Shown: positions 32,801 through 46,043, numbered from the stretch's first letter. The stretch is 64,000 bases of DNA from Pelodera strongyloides (GCA_036852015.1 JAANDG010000125.1:62001-126000); one strand, 5' to 3'. Notes: a model not told the origin generated them from the sequence alone. Made by a program: numbers and translations.

Positions 32801-33808
32801 GAGTTTTTGGCATTGTTTGAGGGTGAACTTTGTATTTGTTTGAGCTTAGAAATATGTTGAGACTTGGGGTGCTCCCTTGTTCAACTCCGAGATTCGCCGC
32901 TTCTCGGGGAATTGGCATTGGAGCAGCTTGAGTTTTTGGCATTGTTTGAGGGTGAACTTTGTATTTGTTTGAGCTTAGCAATATGTTGAGACTTGGGGTG
33001 CTCCCTTGTTCAACTCCGAGAACCGCCGCTTCTCGGGTAATTGGCATTGGAGCAGCTGGAGTTTTTGGCATTGTTTGAGTGTGAACTTTGTATTTGTTTG
33101 AGCTTAGAAATATGTTGAGACTTGGGGTGCTCCCTTGTTCAACTCCGAGAACCGCCGCTTCTCGGGGAATTGGCATTGGAGCAGCTTAATTTTTTGGCAT
33201 TGTTTGAGGGTGAACGTTGACAGTCGAGATGCCTCTGAGATTTAGGTATTATGTTTTTATGTTTAGTTAGAAGTAGGATAGAGAGCGAGAGTACTTTGCC
33301 GTTTTTGTTCTGTTATTCTTTGTTTTCATTGACTTCGTTGGACGATGAGGCTTCGATGCATCTTCTCGACGTAAGATCCCATCCCGTTTGTCGCCAATGA
33401 GGAATCCCATATGCTGCTGCATAGTTTTGGTTAGTGTGCACCATTATTTTTTTTTTATGAAAATTTGTTTGCAACACTGAGTGAAGGGTGAACTTTGTAT
33501 TTGTTTGAGCTTGGAAATATGTTGAGACTTGGGGTGCTCCCTTGTTCAACTCCGAGAACCGCCGCTTCTCGGGTAATTGGCATTGGAGCAGCTTCAGTTT
33601 TTGGCATTGTTTGACTGTGAACTTTGTATTTGTTTGAGCTTAGAGAAATGTTGAGACTTGGGGTGCTCCCTTGTTCAACTCCGAGAACCGCCGCTTCTCG
33701 GGGAATTGGCATTGGAGCAGCTTGAGTTTTTGGCATTGTTTGACTGAGAACTTTGCATTTGTTTGAGCTTAGAAATATGTTGAGACTTGGGGTGCTCCCT
33801 TGTTCAAA
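29805..33808. repeat. Tandem S/L array, right part
   Basis: It resumes in the same S unit that was cut at 22468. L units start at about 30164, 30566, 31358, 31764, 32424 and 33216. Their spacings of 402, 792, 406, 660 and 792 fit 273-277 + n x 129 with n = 1, 4, 1, 3 and 4. Each L also carries a 60-codon plus-strand frame (MTVEIHLRFSYYVLGLVRSR...), nearly unchanged between copies. The array stops inside an S unit at about 33805, against the end of a MITE. Confidence 0.92.
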
Positions 33809-33839
33809 TTTTCCAAAGAGGCTAGCATTTTGCTTTAAC
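33806..33839. mobile_element. Terminal fragment of the AAGCGAAATGCTAG MITE family
   Basis: CAAAGAGGCTAGCATTTTGC followed by TTTAA matches the right end of the complete copy at 57753-57923 (CAAAGAGGCTAGCATTTCGC). Only this end is present. Confidence 0.6.
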
Positions 33840-34205
33840 AATAATGCTACCCTTTCGATTCCCAAGCAAAGTCCTTTCTGTTTAGGTATCGGAACGCACA
33901 AACTAAGGGCCTGTTCCTTATCTCCATATTCATAATATCCACAGTGCTCGTAATCAGGAACCTCACAACTTCATCTTATCTCCACTGTTGCGCTTCTGCT
34001 TTCAATGAGTTCTCTAAAATGTACGTGACTGATTTCCGCAATGATGAAGTTACTTTTTAAATATTACTGAATTTCTCGAAATCTTAATTTCGTAAAAAAA
34101 AGAAAACAATATTTTTATATCATTAAAAAACTGGTTTATTATATCTTCATTGCATATATATGTATAGTTTGAAATGTATAGATTCATTTATTTATTTTAT
34201 TTCAG
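33840..34205. other. Spacer right of the array
   Basis: AT-rich and without a supported exon. It ends in a pyrimidine-rich TTTATTTCAG that may be a splice acceptor. Confidence 0.4.
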
Positions 34206-34390
34206 GTAGCGTATCTCACTCGACTTACACTCTACCGCTGGAAAACTTCAAAAAGGAATCAATTTGACTACTGAATTGAACAACATCATCGCTACACATC
34301 TTTCCTCCGTTTCTCTCTTCGTCTTCTACACTGCACATATTATTTCATTGTGTTATACAAAGATGTAATAAATATTGTATCGACATATTC
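34206..34390 (+). CDS. Possible 3'-terminal exon of an unidentified gene
   Basis: An acceptor-like TTTATTTCAG is followed by 22 open codons, a TGA near 34272, and an AATAAA at 34367-34372. The upstream exons could not be found; if real, the gene may have the whole tandem array in an intron. The region read here as coding is short and matches nothing I know. Confidence 0.2.
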
Positions 34391-34455
34391 TCTTTATATA
34401 GCATTTGGATACCACAAATTAATGATTAGCGATCGTGTTTTCCTGTGGTTTATAA

Positions 34456-35331
34456 TAATATCTTTATTGGAATGCAGCAGAGCATAACAAACCAAAAGGT
34501 ACCCTAAGATTTCGATGCAATAAAGACACCAATATACTAACAAGGGACCGATAGTAATAGATACAAAAGAAAATAGTAATATTAAATATTATAATTCAAT
34601 AGCCAAAGCGTTCTTTTTCCATCTTTGCTACCATTGCCAACATACGATTAACAGAATTTTCCATAGCCACATGATCGACATTTGGATCGCTTACAACTAC
34701 AACATTCGATACAGGCAATTGTTTACGTTCAACGAGAGCCTCATTAGCCTGTGGCAATTGTGGGGAAATCGGGGATATTTGGCAATTATTGACAATACGG
34801 GGTTGTTCAATTGTCTGCGGGGTCAAAGGTTGTTGTTGAGAAGTTGCGGGTTCTTCGGTTTCTGCACGTAAGCGAGCTTCTTGCCGGCGAATAAAGCCTT
34901 CGTGACGCTGTTGGGGTGTTTCTGCTCGGCGAACATTCAGATGGGACAGCTCGGGAGAATCCTTGATCCTTGCAGCAAAGCTCCTTAAAGAAAGGCGGAC
35001 GGAAACCAGGCTTCATAGCACATAAAATAGGTCTAGGACGGTTGTTGAGTTTGCCCATACGGCCAACAATATAAAAGGAGTCGGGTGAGTAATTGCACAA
35101 TGACATGATTTTAGAAACGGTTTCAAAGTCAATACTCATCCGATTTTCCTCCTGTGCGTTGAGAATGACGAATTGGTGTTTTAGTTCATTGCGGCGGAAA
35201 CATTCGTTCAGTTCTTCTCGAATAAAGGCCTTTAGATCAGAAAATAATTCGGAGATATTTTGGCGGATAGGAATATCGGGGCGAGAGATTGGCGTGGAAG
35301 TTTGATTAGGGTAGATCATATTGGCGGACAC
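34456..35331 (-). pseudogene. Intronless gene with ORF1-like motif, frame-shifted
   Basis: The frame starting at 35331 covers a helical N-terminal part (SELFSDLKAFIREELNECFR), then FYIVGRMGKLNNRPRPILC. This VGR...RPRPI pattern is seen in nucleic-acid-binding ORF1-like proteins of retroelements. Around 34985-35000 protein-like wording moves to another frame, which holds an Arg/Glu-rich helix and a Gln/Pro-rich part and ends at 34596 with NSVNRMLAMVAKMEKERFGY. An AATAAA lies downstream on this strand (34468-34463). A single-exon body and a frame break suggest a retroelement- or retrocopy-derived pseudogene, but a young host gene with a sequencing error is possible. Confidence 0.45.
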
Positions 35332-35399
35332 GACCGCTCTATGCCAGTGCAGAGGGTTTTCCTAGTGTGAGCTATATTTTCCGAATTACGAAAGCTACA

Positions 35400-38300
35400 T
35401 TAGAAACCAATACAAACCATGACACTATGACAGTAAGTGGAGGCACACCCTTATTGTTAATGAATGAAAACTCTAGTGTCTATCCTTTTGAAGGAAGTCA
35501 AATTATAAGAATCTAAACATTTTGTTGCAAATTATGGTGGACAGTAGGTTTTTGTTAGCGCACGTAATATGTGAGAACTTAAGCCAGGGTTTAGGCTGGG
35601 CGACCGCGCCCTTTCTCCTGGAGATGTACATATCGTTGTCTTAGTTGATTTTCATAGTGGGCATGCAAATTTACAAGTCATTTTGCAAGCCAGCACAAAA
35701 TTTGCGTGCCCGCTATGGAAATCAACTATTTACTACGATCCATAATTTTTATAGACTTCATAGTCTTACATTGATTTACTCCTTCCAATTAAAAGCTTTT
35801 GCTTTGTAAAGCATGTCTTTCGGAATTTAATACCATCATATTTCGATAAACGGGAACCACTTGAGCACTTCGTTCTCGTGAGCCTCCTCCTTTAAAGTGT
35901 TCTCGTCACAGGAAACTTGACTTGAAGTTCTTGCGTTATTCTCTTCGTTTGTCGTAAAAGGCAGTGATAGAATATTCACTGACAATGAATATAGAGGAAT
36001 GATCAAGTATTAGAACGTGACATTTTTGTGGTGCCCGGCCGGTGCGCGGCGAAAAGAGTCCGGCGGGTGAGCGGCGAACCCACCTCGCTAGGACATGGAC
36101 AGCGAAGAACACACTTCTTGAGGCCAGTTTCGCCAAGAATTCGGCAAGTTCGATGGTTTTCTGGAGAAGACGCTGCTTATATCGGTTTCTTTCAATTGGA
36201 GCATGATTTAACAATTCACAACAAGAAGCAAAAACGCCGGCGTCGAATGCTGCATCGCCTGTCAATTTCGCGTTCTTGAATCTAAGTAATGCTGTAGGTC
36301 GGTATGGGTATGGTACAATATTTACCTACCAAAGCGTCGGTCCTATTATCCGTTCTGTAACCTTCTGACCAATCTTTCTGTGTTCTTTTCAGTACTACTC
36401 CCAATCATGCGTGTCCTTGGTACTCTCAAGAGGGAGTGTGGTAAGAACGTGTGCTCGTGTGCACCTTTCGTAACTGGTCATGCTACCAACCACTACTTTA
36501 CCCCCTTTAAACCCTTATGAGTAGCTGAACATTGATGTTTTGATTGAGACAAAAGCACTTTGTACGTTAGCACTACGGTACTTTAAAACCGAGTATGCTC
36601 TATACTGTGTGTCGGGTTGGGTACTTCTGGGTTTTTTCAAAAAACGGCCGGCATTTCGCTTTAAAAATGCTAACAAATTACCCAAAAAGCTTTGCGCAAG
36701 ACATGAACGCTAAAAAAGAGGCCATGAAACTGAAGTTGGTTTTCGATTAACAAGATTAGGAATCTTGAATTTGAATGCGCTGACGGAGCTCTAAGTATGC
36801 TCTAAACTTTGTAGATCCATATAGTATTAATGAAGTCTGTAAGTGTATTAGCTTAGACCCTTTTTAGAAGGAACTGCTGTGAAACGGTTCGTCTTAGTTC
36901 TTAGGGTATCCTCTTAGGTCTTAGGGTATCCATAAACTCAGTACAATATATATCAATAAAGACTTCCTAGTCTAAGGTCACGTCATGAGCCGTCTTTTAT
37001 ATTCATGTCTGAACCCAGGTTCACTATTAGCTTCCGCATTACGCTAAAATTTGTCCTTGCTCGTGGCACTTTGACGCATAGCGGTTTTTCAATGCCAAAT
37101 CTTGGCATGTTTTCTTTTCGCGCTTTCCTACCCTTTGTGTGTAACAGTACTTTTCACACGCTTTAGTTATCAATATATTTTATCAAAACGGTTCGTGTTT
37201 GGCAACAGTTTTGTTGACGGGATTAAAAAAAAAAGAATTTTCCTATCTAAAGATCAGTATCAACAATGATCACCATTGGCACTGACTTTCCGCGATTGTA
37301 TTGTCATCTGTTTTTGCTCGACGACCGACTCTTTGACTCTTTGCATATGCATTATTCGTAGCATGCGTAATCACAGTCAGCCCGCCACCGGTTTGTATGG
37401 GGTGCGGTTTTGAATGAATATAACCTCTTTCTACTTTTGTGCGCTAGCATAACATGGCCTTGTTGCGAGAATCGGCGAGACAATACTAGTTCCCGCGTTT
37501 TATTACCTCGACGCTTTGGGTTGGATAGAGACGTTTTCAAAAATCCATAGTCATCTCACTTTTTGAATAGGTATTGATGCATTATTCATAAAGATGTATC
37601 GTCTTAGTGGCTTTAGTATTTTCTCTTTTCTTTGTTTTTCCATTTACAGTGTAGTATTATCACCCTTTATCAACTGAAAGAATCATGCAACTGGAAATAA
37701 ATTATTATTGTTATTAGTGATAAGATCGTACTTTGACTCCGAAGTTATACAGAACTTGAGCGACTCTAGCTTTTTAATAAAAATTGAGAAATTGAAGAAA
37801 CTCTTATAGATATACGTCGACTGCATAACTTACTGTATTTCCTACAGCAATTGGTTCTAAGGAACTGCATATCTCCCGTAGCGCTCTTCAGTGAATTTTT
37901 GCCCATAACTGACAACGAATTTTCTTGTGAAACTCATGGTTACTAACATGTCCATGTGCGTGACTATTAGCTGACTCCTTTGACAAATGAGCACAGAAAA
38001 ATCCTGTTTTTCTTATTACTTTTTTTTTATGAATCCACACAACTTACACTATGTGGTTTATGATTATTAGATTTTCCCTCTGCGGTAACTCTGGGGTTTG
38101 AATTAATTGCGGACAAAGTTACGGACTTTGGTTAGTTAAACCTCTCTTTCACACAGAGGCTTATGCATGGCATGGGAACCGAAGTAGCAAAATTTGTAGT
38201 TGATAATCTCAGTAGAATCTAAGTTCGCATGGCCACAAATTGATGAATTTTAGCATAAAAATTGGGTCAAAAATATTACATACATGTAATGACACTGGGA

Positions 38301-39536
38301 TAATGGAGTTTATGCAAGTGTAATGTTGTAGCGAATACGCACGGAATGTGAAATACGGGGTAATTAAATTTATTCAGCGATAAAATGCATAGAAGACACA
38401 CCAATAGACTTTAGATATCGAATATCATCATGTAACCAAACAATCATAGTCTATTCCGCGCGCAATCGCATACAGTATATTTATACAAAAGTGCGCCTTT
38501 TCCGCAACATTGCAGATTTTTTCGGAATTTTTTCGCATTTCGATCATCGGATTCTTGTTTTCGTTTTACTTCCTCATTTTTGACACTAAATGTGTGATTT
38601 ATTGTGTTTCCAATTGTGTAACGGAAGTACCCTATACCCATATTTATGATATTTTGTTTATCGTCCCGGTCAAAGTCAAAGTAAAACAAAAACGAATCAC
38701 CAGGCTTTTTTTACATCGTGATATGATTCGAAACTATGTTTAATTCTGTATTTGGACTGTTACTTGCCACCTCACCTTATTAGTGTTTGCAGATTAGTTG
38801 GCCGCCTGAGGTCAACAAGCCACGCCCACGCCGACTGTTCAGATTTGGAAGTGGAAGGGAGTTTCAAAGAACAAAGAACGCAAGTTGTGTTATTTTCGCA
38901 CATCTTCCGCATCATATTGTTTTAGATCAGCCTTTCTATTAATTTCTTTAATAATGGCAAGTATTTATGCTGTACCAAGTTCTTTATGATTTGTTCTTTT
39001 GTGTGATGTACCAAGTTCTTTATAATTTGTTCTTATGTATGCTGTGCCAAAGTGCCAAGTTCTTTACAATTTCCTCCCTAACATTTCTTGATCGGTTCGG
39101 GCATTTCATTTCGATGTTGCTCACCAACCCATGTGTTTCTGGGGTTTTTCCCGAAGGTTTTACGAGCTTAGTGCCGCAGGCAGCGAAGAGGGAAGCTTAG
39201 TCTGATGCCATTTAGAGAAAATTCTACCAACCCTCGGCCACGCCCTTTCCCTATTCCCTAACCCCTGGCAGTCCAATTGCAATATTGCTGATTTGTCTTT
39301 TTATATGTGCCGATATGGCCCAACGAGGTGATGGTATATTTAGATTACGTAGAACCGCACATAATATAAGCAGCCCAGTATCTGAATATCTAATCTAGTA
39401 ACTTTTACAATTTCCTCTGATTTTTCAATACACCCCGCTGTAAACTGAATAATATGTTTTTGTAAGTGTAGCAGCTTGCTGTGATTAATTATGTGTGAGT
39501 ATAATATTCCTTTTTTATTCTCTTCGATTACAACAG
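35400..39536. other. Long stretch without a confirmed gene
   Basis: A hairpin element at 35642-35729 is listed separately. A GC-richer island at about 36020-36285 has open frames on both strands, none familiar; it may be a promoter or 5' UTR exon. A 48-bp segment at 36393-36440 has a good acceptor (TGTTCTTTTCAG) and donor (GTAAGAAC) but no context. One end of a CCGGCC-type MITE lies at 36638-36663 without its partner. The rest is AT-rich. Confidence 0.4.
35642..35729. repeat. 88-bp hairpin
   Basis: TAGTTGATTTTCATAGTGGG and its near inverse, CCCGCTATGGAAATCAACTA, close arms of about 31 bp around a 26-base loop. Confidence 0.7.
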
Positions 39537-39704
39537 AATGTCGGTGTGGTGTGCTCAGCTAGCTAGAGGAGGATCCCCAGATCGGCCCGCTTCCTTTCTG
39601 CCTGAAGCAACAACTGTTGTAACACAACGCGATCGTAATGAGCCGTTCCCCGGAGGCCCTTTCACTCTTTTTGACACACCGATTGAGCCACAGGAGGCGA
39701 AGTC
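39537..39704 (+). CDS. Well-formed exon with ATG, parent gene unresolved
   Basis: A CAACAG acceptor is followed one base later by ATG (39538) and 55 open codons beginning MSVWCAQLARGGSPDRP. The exon ends in a strong GTAAGT donor in phase 2. It is GC-richer than its surroundings. It precedes the CELF gene in the same orientation, but joining it to the acceptor at 48131 gives a stop after six codons. It may be an alternative first exon using another acceptor, a 5' UTR exon with an upstream ORF, or part of another gene. The product is not recognised. Confidence 0.4.
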
Positions 39705-42700
39705 GTAAGTTCTGTCATTCAATCACCCCTTTCATTGGCATAGCCACCTATTATCGCCATCGCCTCTTTTCGATTATCGATTGGTGAATTTGTGAATTGG
39801 CCAAGTGCCAAACATTTGAATTTGTGTTTATGCAAATGGCAAGGCAAGTTCATTGTTACATTACTGCTTATCTAGGCGTATCGCATATCCATAGGTGCAT
39901 ATGTTGAGTAGTTTAAACCCTTGAGTGTATATACTGACCTAGCTATTGATACTTTTGGATTAGCAATTATTTTTGTCTTTGTCAGACGGCTGCCTCAAAT
40001 ATAAACATTGTCACGCGCCGTTGTCTCCTTTTTTCCTTTCGGTTTGATTCAAATTATTTCCAAATAGGCAGAGTGTCTGTGTTGTGTCTATGTGAGTGGC
40101 GCGAAGTAAAGAGAGCATGCGACGGGCAACAGTCCCATCCTTGTCTTGCCTTTGCCTTTGATCGATTTTTTTTGTTCAACTATGGTCTTGTCACACTTGC
40201 CTTTTTTGATTTCTTGATAGACGCAAAATTTTCCTTTATATTGTTTTTGTGAAGAAAAATTATTTATATAAATACGTACCAGTAATTGAAAAAACACGCT
40301 TTCTAATCTAAAAATCCGTGTAGAAGTGGGTATTGTGTTGCTTTGTTGTAACCAATTTTCGTGGTTAGTGTTTAGATATTAGTTTGAGTTTTAGTTTTAA
40401 GAGAAATGGTGGTGATGCTGTTATGAAAAAAATGAATGTTTGTAAGTTTGTATGGGTGCAGGTTGGTGCCACGAGCCGCCTCCTGAAGCAATTCGAAATT
40501 AATATATTTGACCGAAACATGGTATTTTATTAAAACGGTATATCACCAAGCTGAAAAAACCACCTCCATTTACAATTTATACCCTGGGGAAGTCAAAGGG
40601 CGGGGGGACGATCCTATTGCTCTGTATTTTTTTTTGGGTTTCTATTTCTCCCTCTATTATGGGTAGCCGTGCCCGGTGTCCTTCACCTATTGCTATTCGG
40701 TGACAGCCTGACCACCAATAACTGTCTGTCCTTATTCCTTATCAGATATTGATATTCTCTATTGTTCATATCAATGATAGGGGCGAGTGCTCCCGAGAGT
40801 TGATATTTCATTCCCACCCAACCATATCATATACACTATACTGATTATTGATTAATAATAATACTATTGTTGATAGTATTGTACATGTACAGTACAGTAC
40901 CAATGTTGGAATGTTATTGGATCGTAGCATCGTAGAAGGATTCTTATTAACATGGTTATTAGTTAAACGTTAAGTGCACTTTGATTGCTATTGCAGATGC
41001 AGGTTGGGCGCTTTTCAAAAAGTAAAGTAAGGCAGTGTCCTAGTCAGTTATGGATTTATCGTTTTTTAATACAAGCGAATAGTGAGAGCTTGTCCTTTGG
41101 ATGGTTTGTTTTTGGAAGTTTCGCATTTTCCTTGTTACCCTTCTCTCATGTATGTGATGCCAGTAATGTGAGTTTTGTAACTTTCATCTTAATGGCTTTA
41201 GTCTGGGGTCTTCTTTGCCTTTGCCTATTTCTTAAATGACAAAATGACCCAGTGGATCGATAATCATCGTGAGAGTTGTGGCTCGTCTTTTGTGCGATTT
41301 CTGCCTGACTCACTCTCACTCACATTCAAAACTACCCTCTCATATCTGTTGCTAGCCATCGGGATTATGACCCGACAGCCTGATCTCCTCTTACTAACTC
41401 TCGTTCTCTCCCTCTGTCTGTATCTCTAACTCTCGCTCAGTCTCATCCTCCAACTCGCTCTCGCTGACCTACGCGAGCGAATATCTCTTCCCCATATCTA
41501 TCTGTAGCTACCCGATATTCCCTGCTAAACAGGGAATATCTCTCTCCCTAAACTAGACAAATCCCCACTTTGTAGACTAGTCCGGATATGATCCGGGGCA
41601 AGTGAAAGTGAACAGTGGAGTGTGGATCTTGTGTCTTTTAAATGTTCGTTACTTTTAGTTTTCACAATATTTTCTTAAAAATCTTCTTAAAAGTTTGTTG
41701 GTTTGTTTGGTTGTGTTGTGCCGGCGCGTTACGCCCGTTATGCTAAAGTGAAATGTTTCAGTCTTTATATGTAGTGGTATGTTAACGTAATAACGCTAGT
41801 ATTTATCAATAATAATCATGATTGGGTATATTTCTGGAACATTGAAGAAGGGCTGGGGAAAAGTTGTTGTTTTGATAGTTTTATGCGGTATATTTGTTTT
41901 TAGGTTTGTTCACAATTTCCTTTTGTTTGGGGGGATTAGGTGGGGTGATATTGTGAGTTACGTGTTTAATTCGCTTATTATTAGGTAAGTTGATTTCTTC
42001 TTTTGTTTAGTGGAGTTACGAATTACGATATTAGTTAGTCTCGTAAATTGGCTTTGATCAATTTTCTCTTATAACTGGTTCTATCTCTCGTGTAAGACTC
42101 TGATCGAATTTGCGCAAACTTATTACATAGGGGCAAGTGTGCGGTTCACTTGTAATTGACTTTATATTTTCTAGCCAGTATACGACTATCTATCTTATTT
42201 TCTTTCTATCCATGGTATTTTGGACATATTGTTATTTTTGAACATATTGTTATTTAATATAGAATTTTTGGACATATTGTTATTTTTTATTGATTATTTT
42301 GGACATATTGTTCGTAAGATCATGAGTTCCATGCTCGTTTTTTTACTATCTCCACTATGTATTGTTTTTGTTTGGCACCGTTGTATGTTTAGAATAGGTA
42401 GACAGAATGGCAAAGTTAAGTTCAGTTCATGTAAGAGTGGGTTGAGCATAAAATCTATGACATGACTGATTAATGAAATGATTATTCATTGTTGCCTTGA
42501 TTTAGTTAACGTTAACCCCTCGCCCCTAATATTGTCTGATTAGCAGAAAGAACTGTTTAGTTGCTAGTGTTATTCTATATGTGCTCTTTAAGTTCATTGT
42601 GTAAACTTGCAGTTTTTTCCCAGTTATTTTTTTATTTATTGAATACTTTATTCTGAAAAGAACAAAAGCGAAATATACAGCGTGAACAAATACATACAAA

Positions 42701-45700
42701 AAAAAACGTTTATAGCACTACCTTTTACCATGCTGATTGTGATTGTTTCTATGGTCGTGCGACTGACAAAACGCATTGTTTTCTGTTCGCACTTTTCCTT
42801 CCCTTCCCGTAACCGATTGTAACAATCGTAATCGTAAATTGGAGCGTGGCGTTGCCTTCTGCCGAAATTGTAATTGTAATGAAAATGTGATTGGTGTTTC
42901 CAATTTGCTGCCTTGCCATTTGAGAATTGAGAATTAATGTGGAATACAGGGCACGCGATTCTGGAAGCTAAGACCCCATTAATCTTGTAATCTGAGCGTA
43001 AAATAGCTCACAGACCTGCCTATAATTATAATGGAAACTAGTCTTAATTTGTACATTTGAGTGAATTATGCTAATTGTAAGTTGAAATGTTGCAAATACC
43101 GTCAGTTCGTCCATTACAGATGGGGTTTATGTCCTTCGCAATTATGTTTTGTTATCATTCGAATTCGATTTTTTTTTAGAATTTTAGAGTTTTTGTGATT
43201 CTTGCGGCTGTAAATTGGAAGTGCGCAATTTTTGTTTGGTTTGACTTTGGCACCTCTAGCCTCTAGCCGTCTACTCTGGCTTTATTATAGTCGTTTCATT
43301 GTCTGAAAGCTTTTTAAAAAATATTATGATGACATTCCTTTCTTGTCTTATTCTTCTTCTCTTAGGGTTTGTATAGGTCTGTAATTGTAATTGCTGGTGT
43401 AAATTGCTGGTGTAGAGTGTAGATTCCTTAATTTTATTTCCACTTGGTTGCGCGGGCATTTATTTTCCGCGGCAAATTTCGCCACGTCATTTTGGATTAA
43501 AGGGAATATGTAGGCCCTTTTTGAAGTTAAGCTGTATTAATAGAATGCCCATTAAAGGATCGCAGTCACTTTAAATTCGCCTTTTTACTTCAATTATCCA
43601 TAAACATGAAAAAGCACCTAGAAAAATACCATTCCGGTGTCAATTTACTGAAAAATTAACCCAGGGAAAGAAATCCCCTCGGTTGCGTTCTAATTACGTA
43701 CAGTATGACAACGACAACTGAGACAGTAGAGCAGACACTTCCCTCTTCCCCGGTTTTTCTTTGTTTTGTCATCATTGGCAACCGGCCAAGTCCCGTTGCG
43801 ATTTAGAAAACACCCCATTTTGTCAAAAATCAGAACTCCACACAAGGGATGTTTTTCCCTGTGATAAATATTCCGTAAAATGGCATCGGAAAGGTATTTT
43901 TCTAGGTATCTTTTTATATTTATTGATAATTTAAGTAAAAAGACGATAATGAAGTGACTACTATCCTTTAAGGAAACAATAACAAAAGTTGTCTACAATT
44001 ACCCACTTAAAAGAAAATCAATTACAAAGCTCGCCTTTTCCATAGTAAACGCTAATTCGGAACCCTTGCATAAATTTGGGTCCGATTGAATAAATTTCAG
44101 TTTAAATCGGCAAATAGCAAGATTCAAGATGCAGCGCATTCCAATTTTGTATTTGCATATTCAGTCGCCTATTTAAATTAACGTCTGGTATGGAAACGCT
44201 AGTTTCGCTTTTTTTTTGCTCATTTTGAGTGCCTACATATTCGCTTTAAGATTGAGCCTAGCTGCGCAATTTCGCTGAGCTGAGTGATAATGATCCAGTG
44301 AGCTATCCTAGAATTACCAGTGCTAGCAATTCAAACCTGCTAAATGTTCAGGCTCTGGTGTGCCCCTGCACCCTGTAGTAGGCAGGTGTGGTTTTTGAAA
44401 GTCTAGCGGTCTAGCTAAGCCAGCCGAAGACCTTGTTTACCACCGAACCTCCTAGAGAGTACATACATACATTTGATTAGCTACTATGTACTATACTATC
44501 TCACAAATTAACTGTCTCCGTAAATTTTGGATATTACACCGGAGCGGAGTTACCGGTGATGTATATGCATTGGACTAAGTGAGATTGCAAGTATTTCTTC
44601 TAGCCATGTTCTATACTCTACTCGTAACACTTTTTTGTCTGAAAACTTTCCTTGTTTCCTGAAAGTTGTTTGAGAATTCCGTTGAAATTGTATCTTAATT
44701 TCGGTCGCTTGGGAACAGACGGAAGATTTACAGATTGTAGGAATGTTTGTGAATTTGTACATATTTCTTTAGCCCTTATCCACATCATATTTTAGTTCTT
44801 CAGTTCCTCTTACAATTAGCCGTTGTTGAATTGTTAATGACTTAGATTTTTTATTGAATCAGTTATCAGTATAGTGTGATTGGTCAGGTGACAGTGGCTT
44901 AGTTGACAGATTATTAATTAGTAGTAGTAGCTATTCTCGCTGTTATCTTTTATTATGCGTTTTATGTTTCTGTTTCTATGATGGGAGTATTTTCTCTAGA
45001 CCAGATCAATTGTCGAATCTATCGCTGTAACGGAAAAGCAATACGGCACAGAAAATGGAAAATAGAAAACCCAATAACTAGCCTGTTTTTGATTTTGAGA
45101 AATACGTTCCCCTCCCTTTGGCTAGAAGATAGTAGGGATATTCCTGAACGATTTTATGCCTTTTCCCCATAGAGTGTGATTTTGTTTATTTGGCTTCGCA
45201 TCGCGTCAGTCAGAATATGGGCAATTTGAACAATTGTGCGACGTGTCTTTTAAATTTTCGTGGGAGAAATTTGGTTGGTTGAGGTACATTTTTAGGTTTT
45301 ATTTTAGTTTTAGTGGAAATTGTGGGAAACATTGTGACCGTGACCGTGACTTGTGTATGTAGGACTGTTACTTGCCGTTCGTAAATTTAAATGAAATTCG
45401 GGGGCGGGGGGGGGGGGGGGTATGTCGGCTGGGGAGCTTTTGCTTTTTGGAACTTTGTTTCTAGTGACCATTATATGACCGTATGACGCCACTTCACAGT
45501 TTCGCTTTCATTACCAGCTGATATATATTTCTAATTTCTCCTTTGTTATTGTTTTTGCGCTTATGTTTTGTGAGTGGTCAGTTGTAAGAGAGTTGGCAGG
45601 CAATGATAACATTTTTAGTTGACGGGAACAGGTTTTCGATTCATTCCTTTCATTTACTTTCTTAATTTTATTTCTTTTCGGAGTTTCGGAAATAGATGAA

Positions 45701-45856
45701 AATTGAGAAAATTGTTTTCTCTCCATTCTCCATGCTGGCTCTGTTGTTTCTTTAACCTATCAGTTGGTAATTCTGTTTAGTCCGTGTGAAATTGTTTGCA
45801 GGGGTAAGAATAATAATAACATACGATTGATTCGCTGATTCATAGTAACAGTGAAG
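39705..45856. other. Non-coding stretch, possibly 5' intron of the CELF gene
   Basis: AT-rich with no supported exon. It contains a 27-bp perfect palindrome GATATTCCCTGCTAA..GGGAATATC near 41514-41541, four copies of TTGGACATATTGTTAT at 42220-42315, a 420-bp TTAA element (listed) and a poly-G run near 45406-45420. Confidence 0.45.
43552..43971. mobile_element. 420-bp TTAA-bounded element, copy 1
   Basis: Ends TTAAAGGATCGCAGTCACT and AGTGACTACTATCCTTTAA are inverted repeats and start and end in TTAA. It shares end sequence and internal wording (AGGGAAAGAAATCCC / AGGGAGAGAAATCCC) with 56977-57408. No ORF. Confidence 0.75.
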
Positions 45857-46043
45857 TTAAAGCGAAATACCGGCCGCTTTTTTGAAACACATCGAGTAGA
45901 CCATCATTCTTATGCAGGCAGCTTACGCAAATGAACATAAATTAGAATGAAAAATCGTGCTAAATTCGAGTAAATTAGCATAAATACGTAAGAATTTAGT
46001 TCTCCACGAAGCGTTTCAAAAACCGGCCGTTATTTCGCTTTAA
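45857..46043. mobile_element. CCGGCC-type TTAA MITE
   Basis: TTAAAGCGAAATACCGGCCG at the left and CGGCCGTTATTTCGCTTTAA at the right; about 187 bp. The interior contains GTAAATTAGCATAAATACGT as in its relatives at 53594, 58484 and 59943. Its right TTAA is shared with the next element. Confidence 0.85.

Noticed and set aside
18904..33808. Tandem array as a CRISPR array
   Set aside because: Units are 129 and ~273 bp with no unique spacers, no Cas-like genes, and the setting is a spliced metazoan genome.
35936..36279. Overlapping 109- and 83-codon frames in the GC-richer island
   Set aside because: Open on both strands with no recognisable motif or clear splice sites; more likely a 5' UTR exon or promoter.
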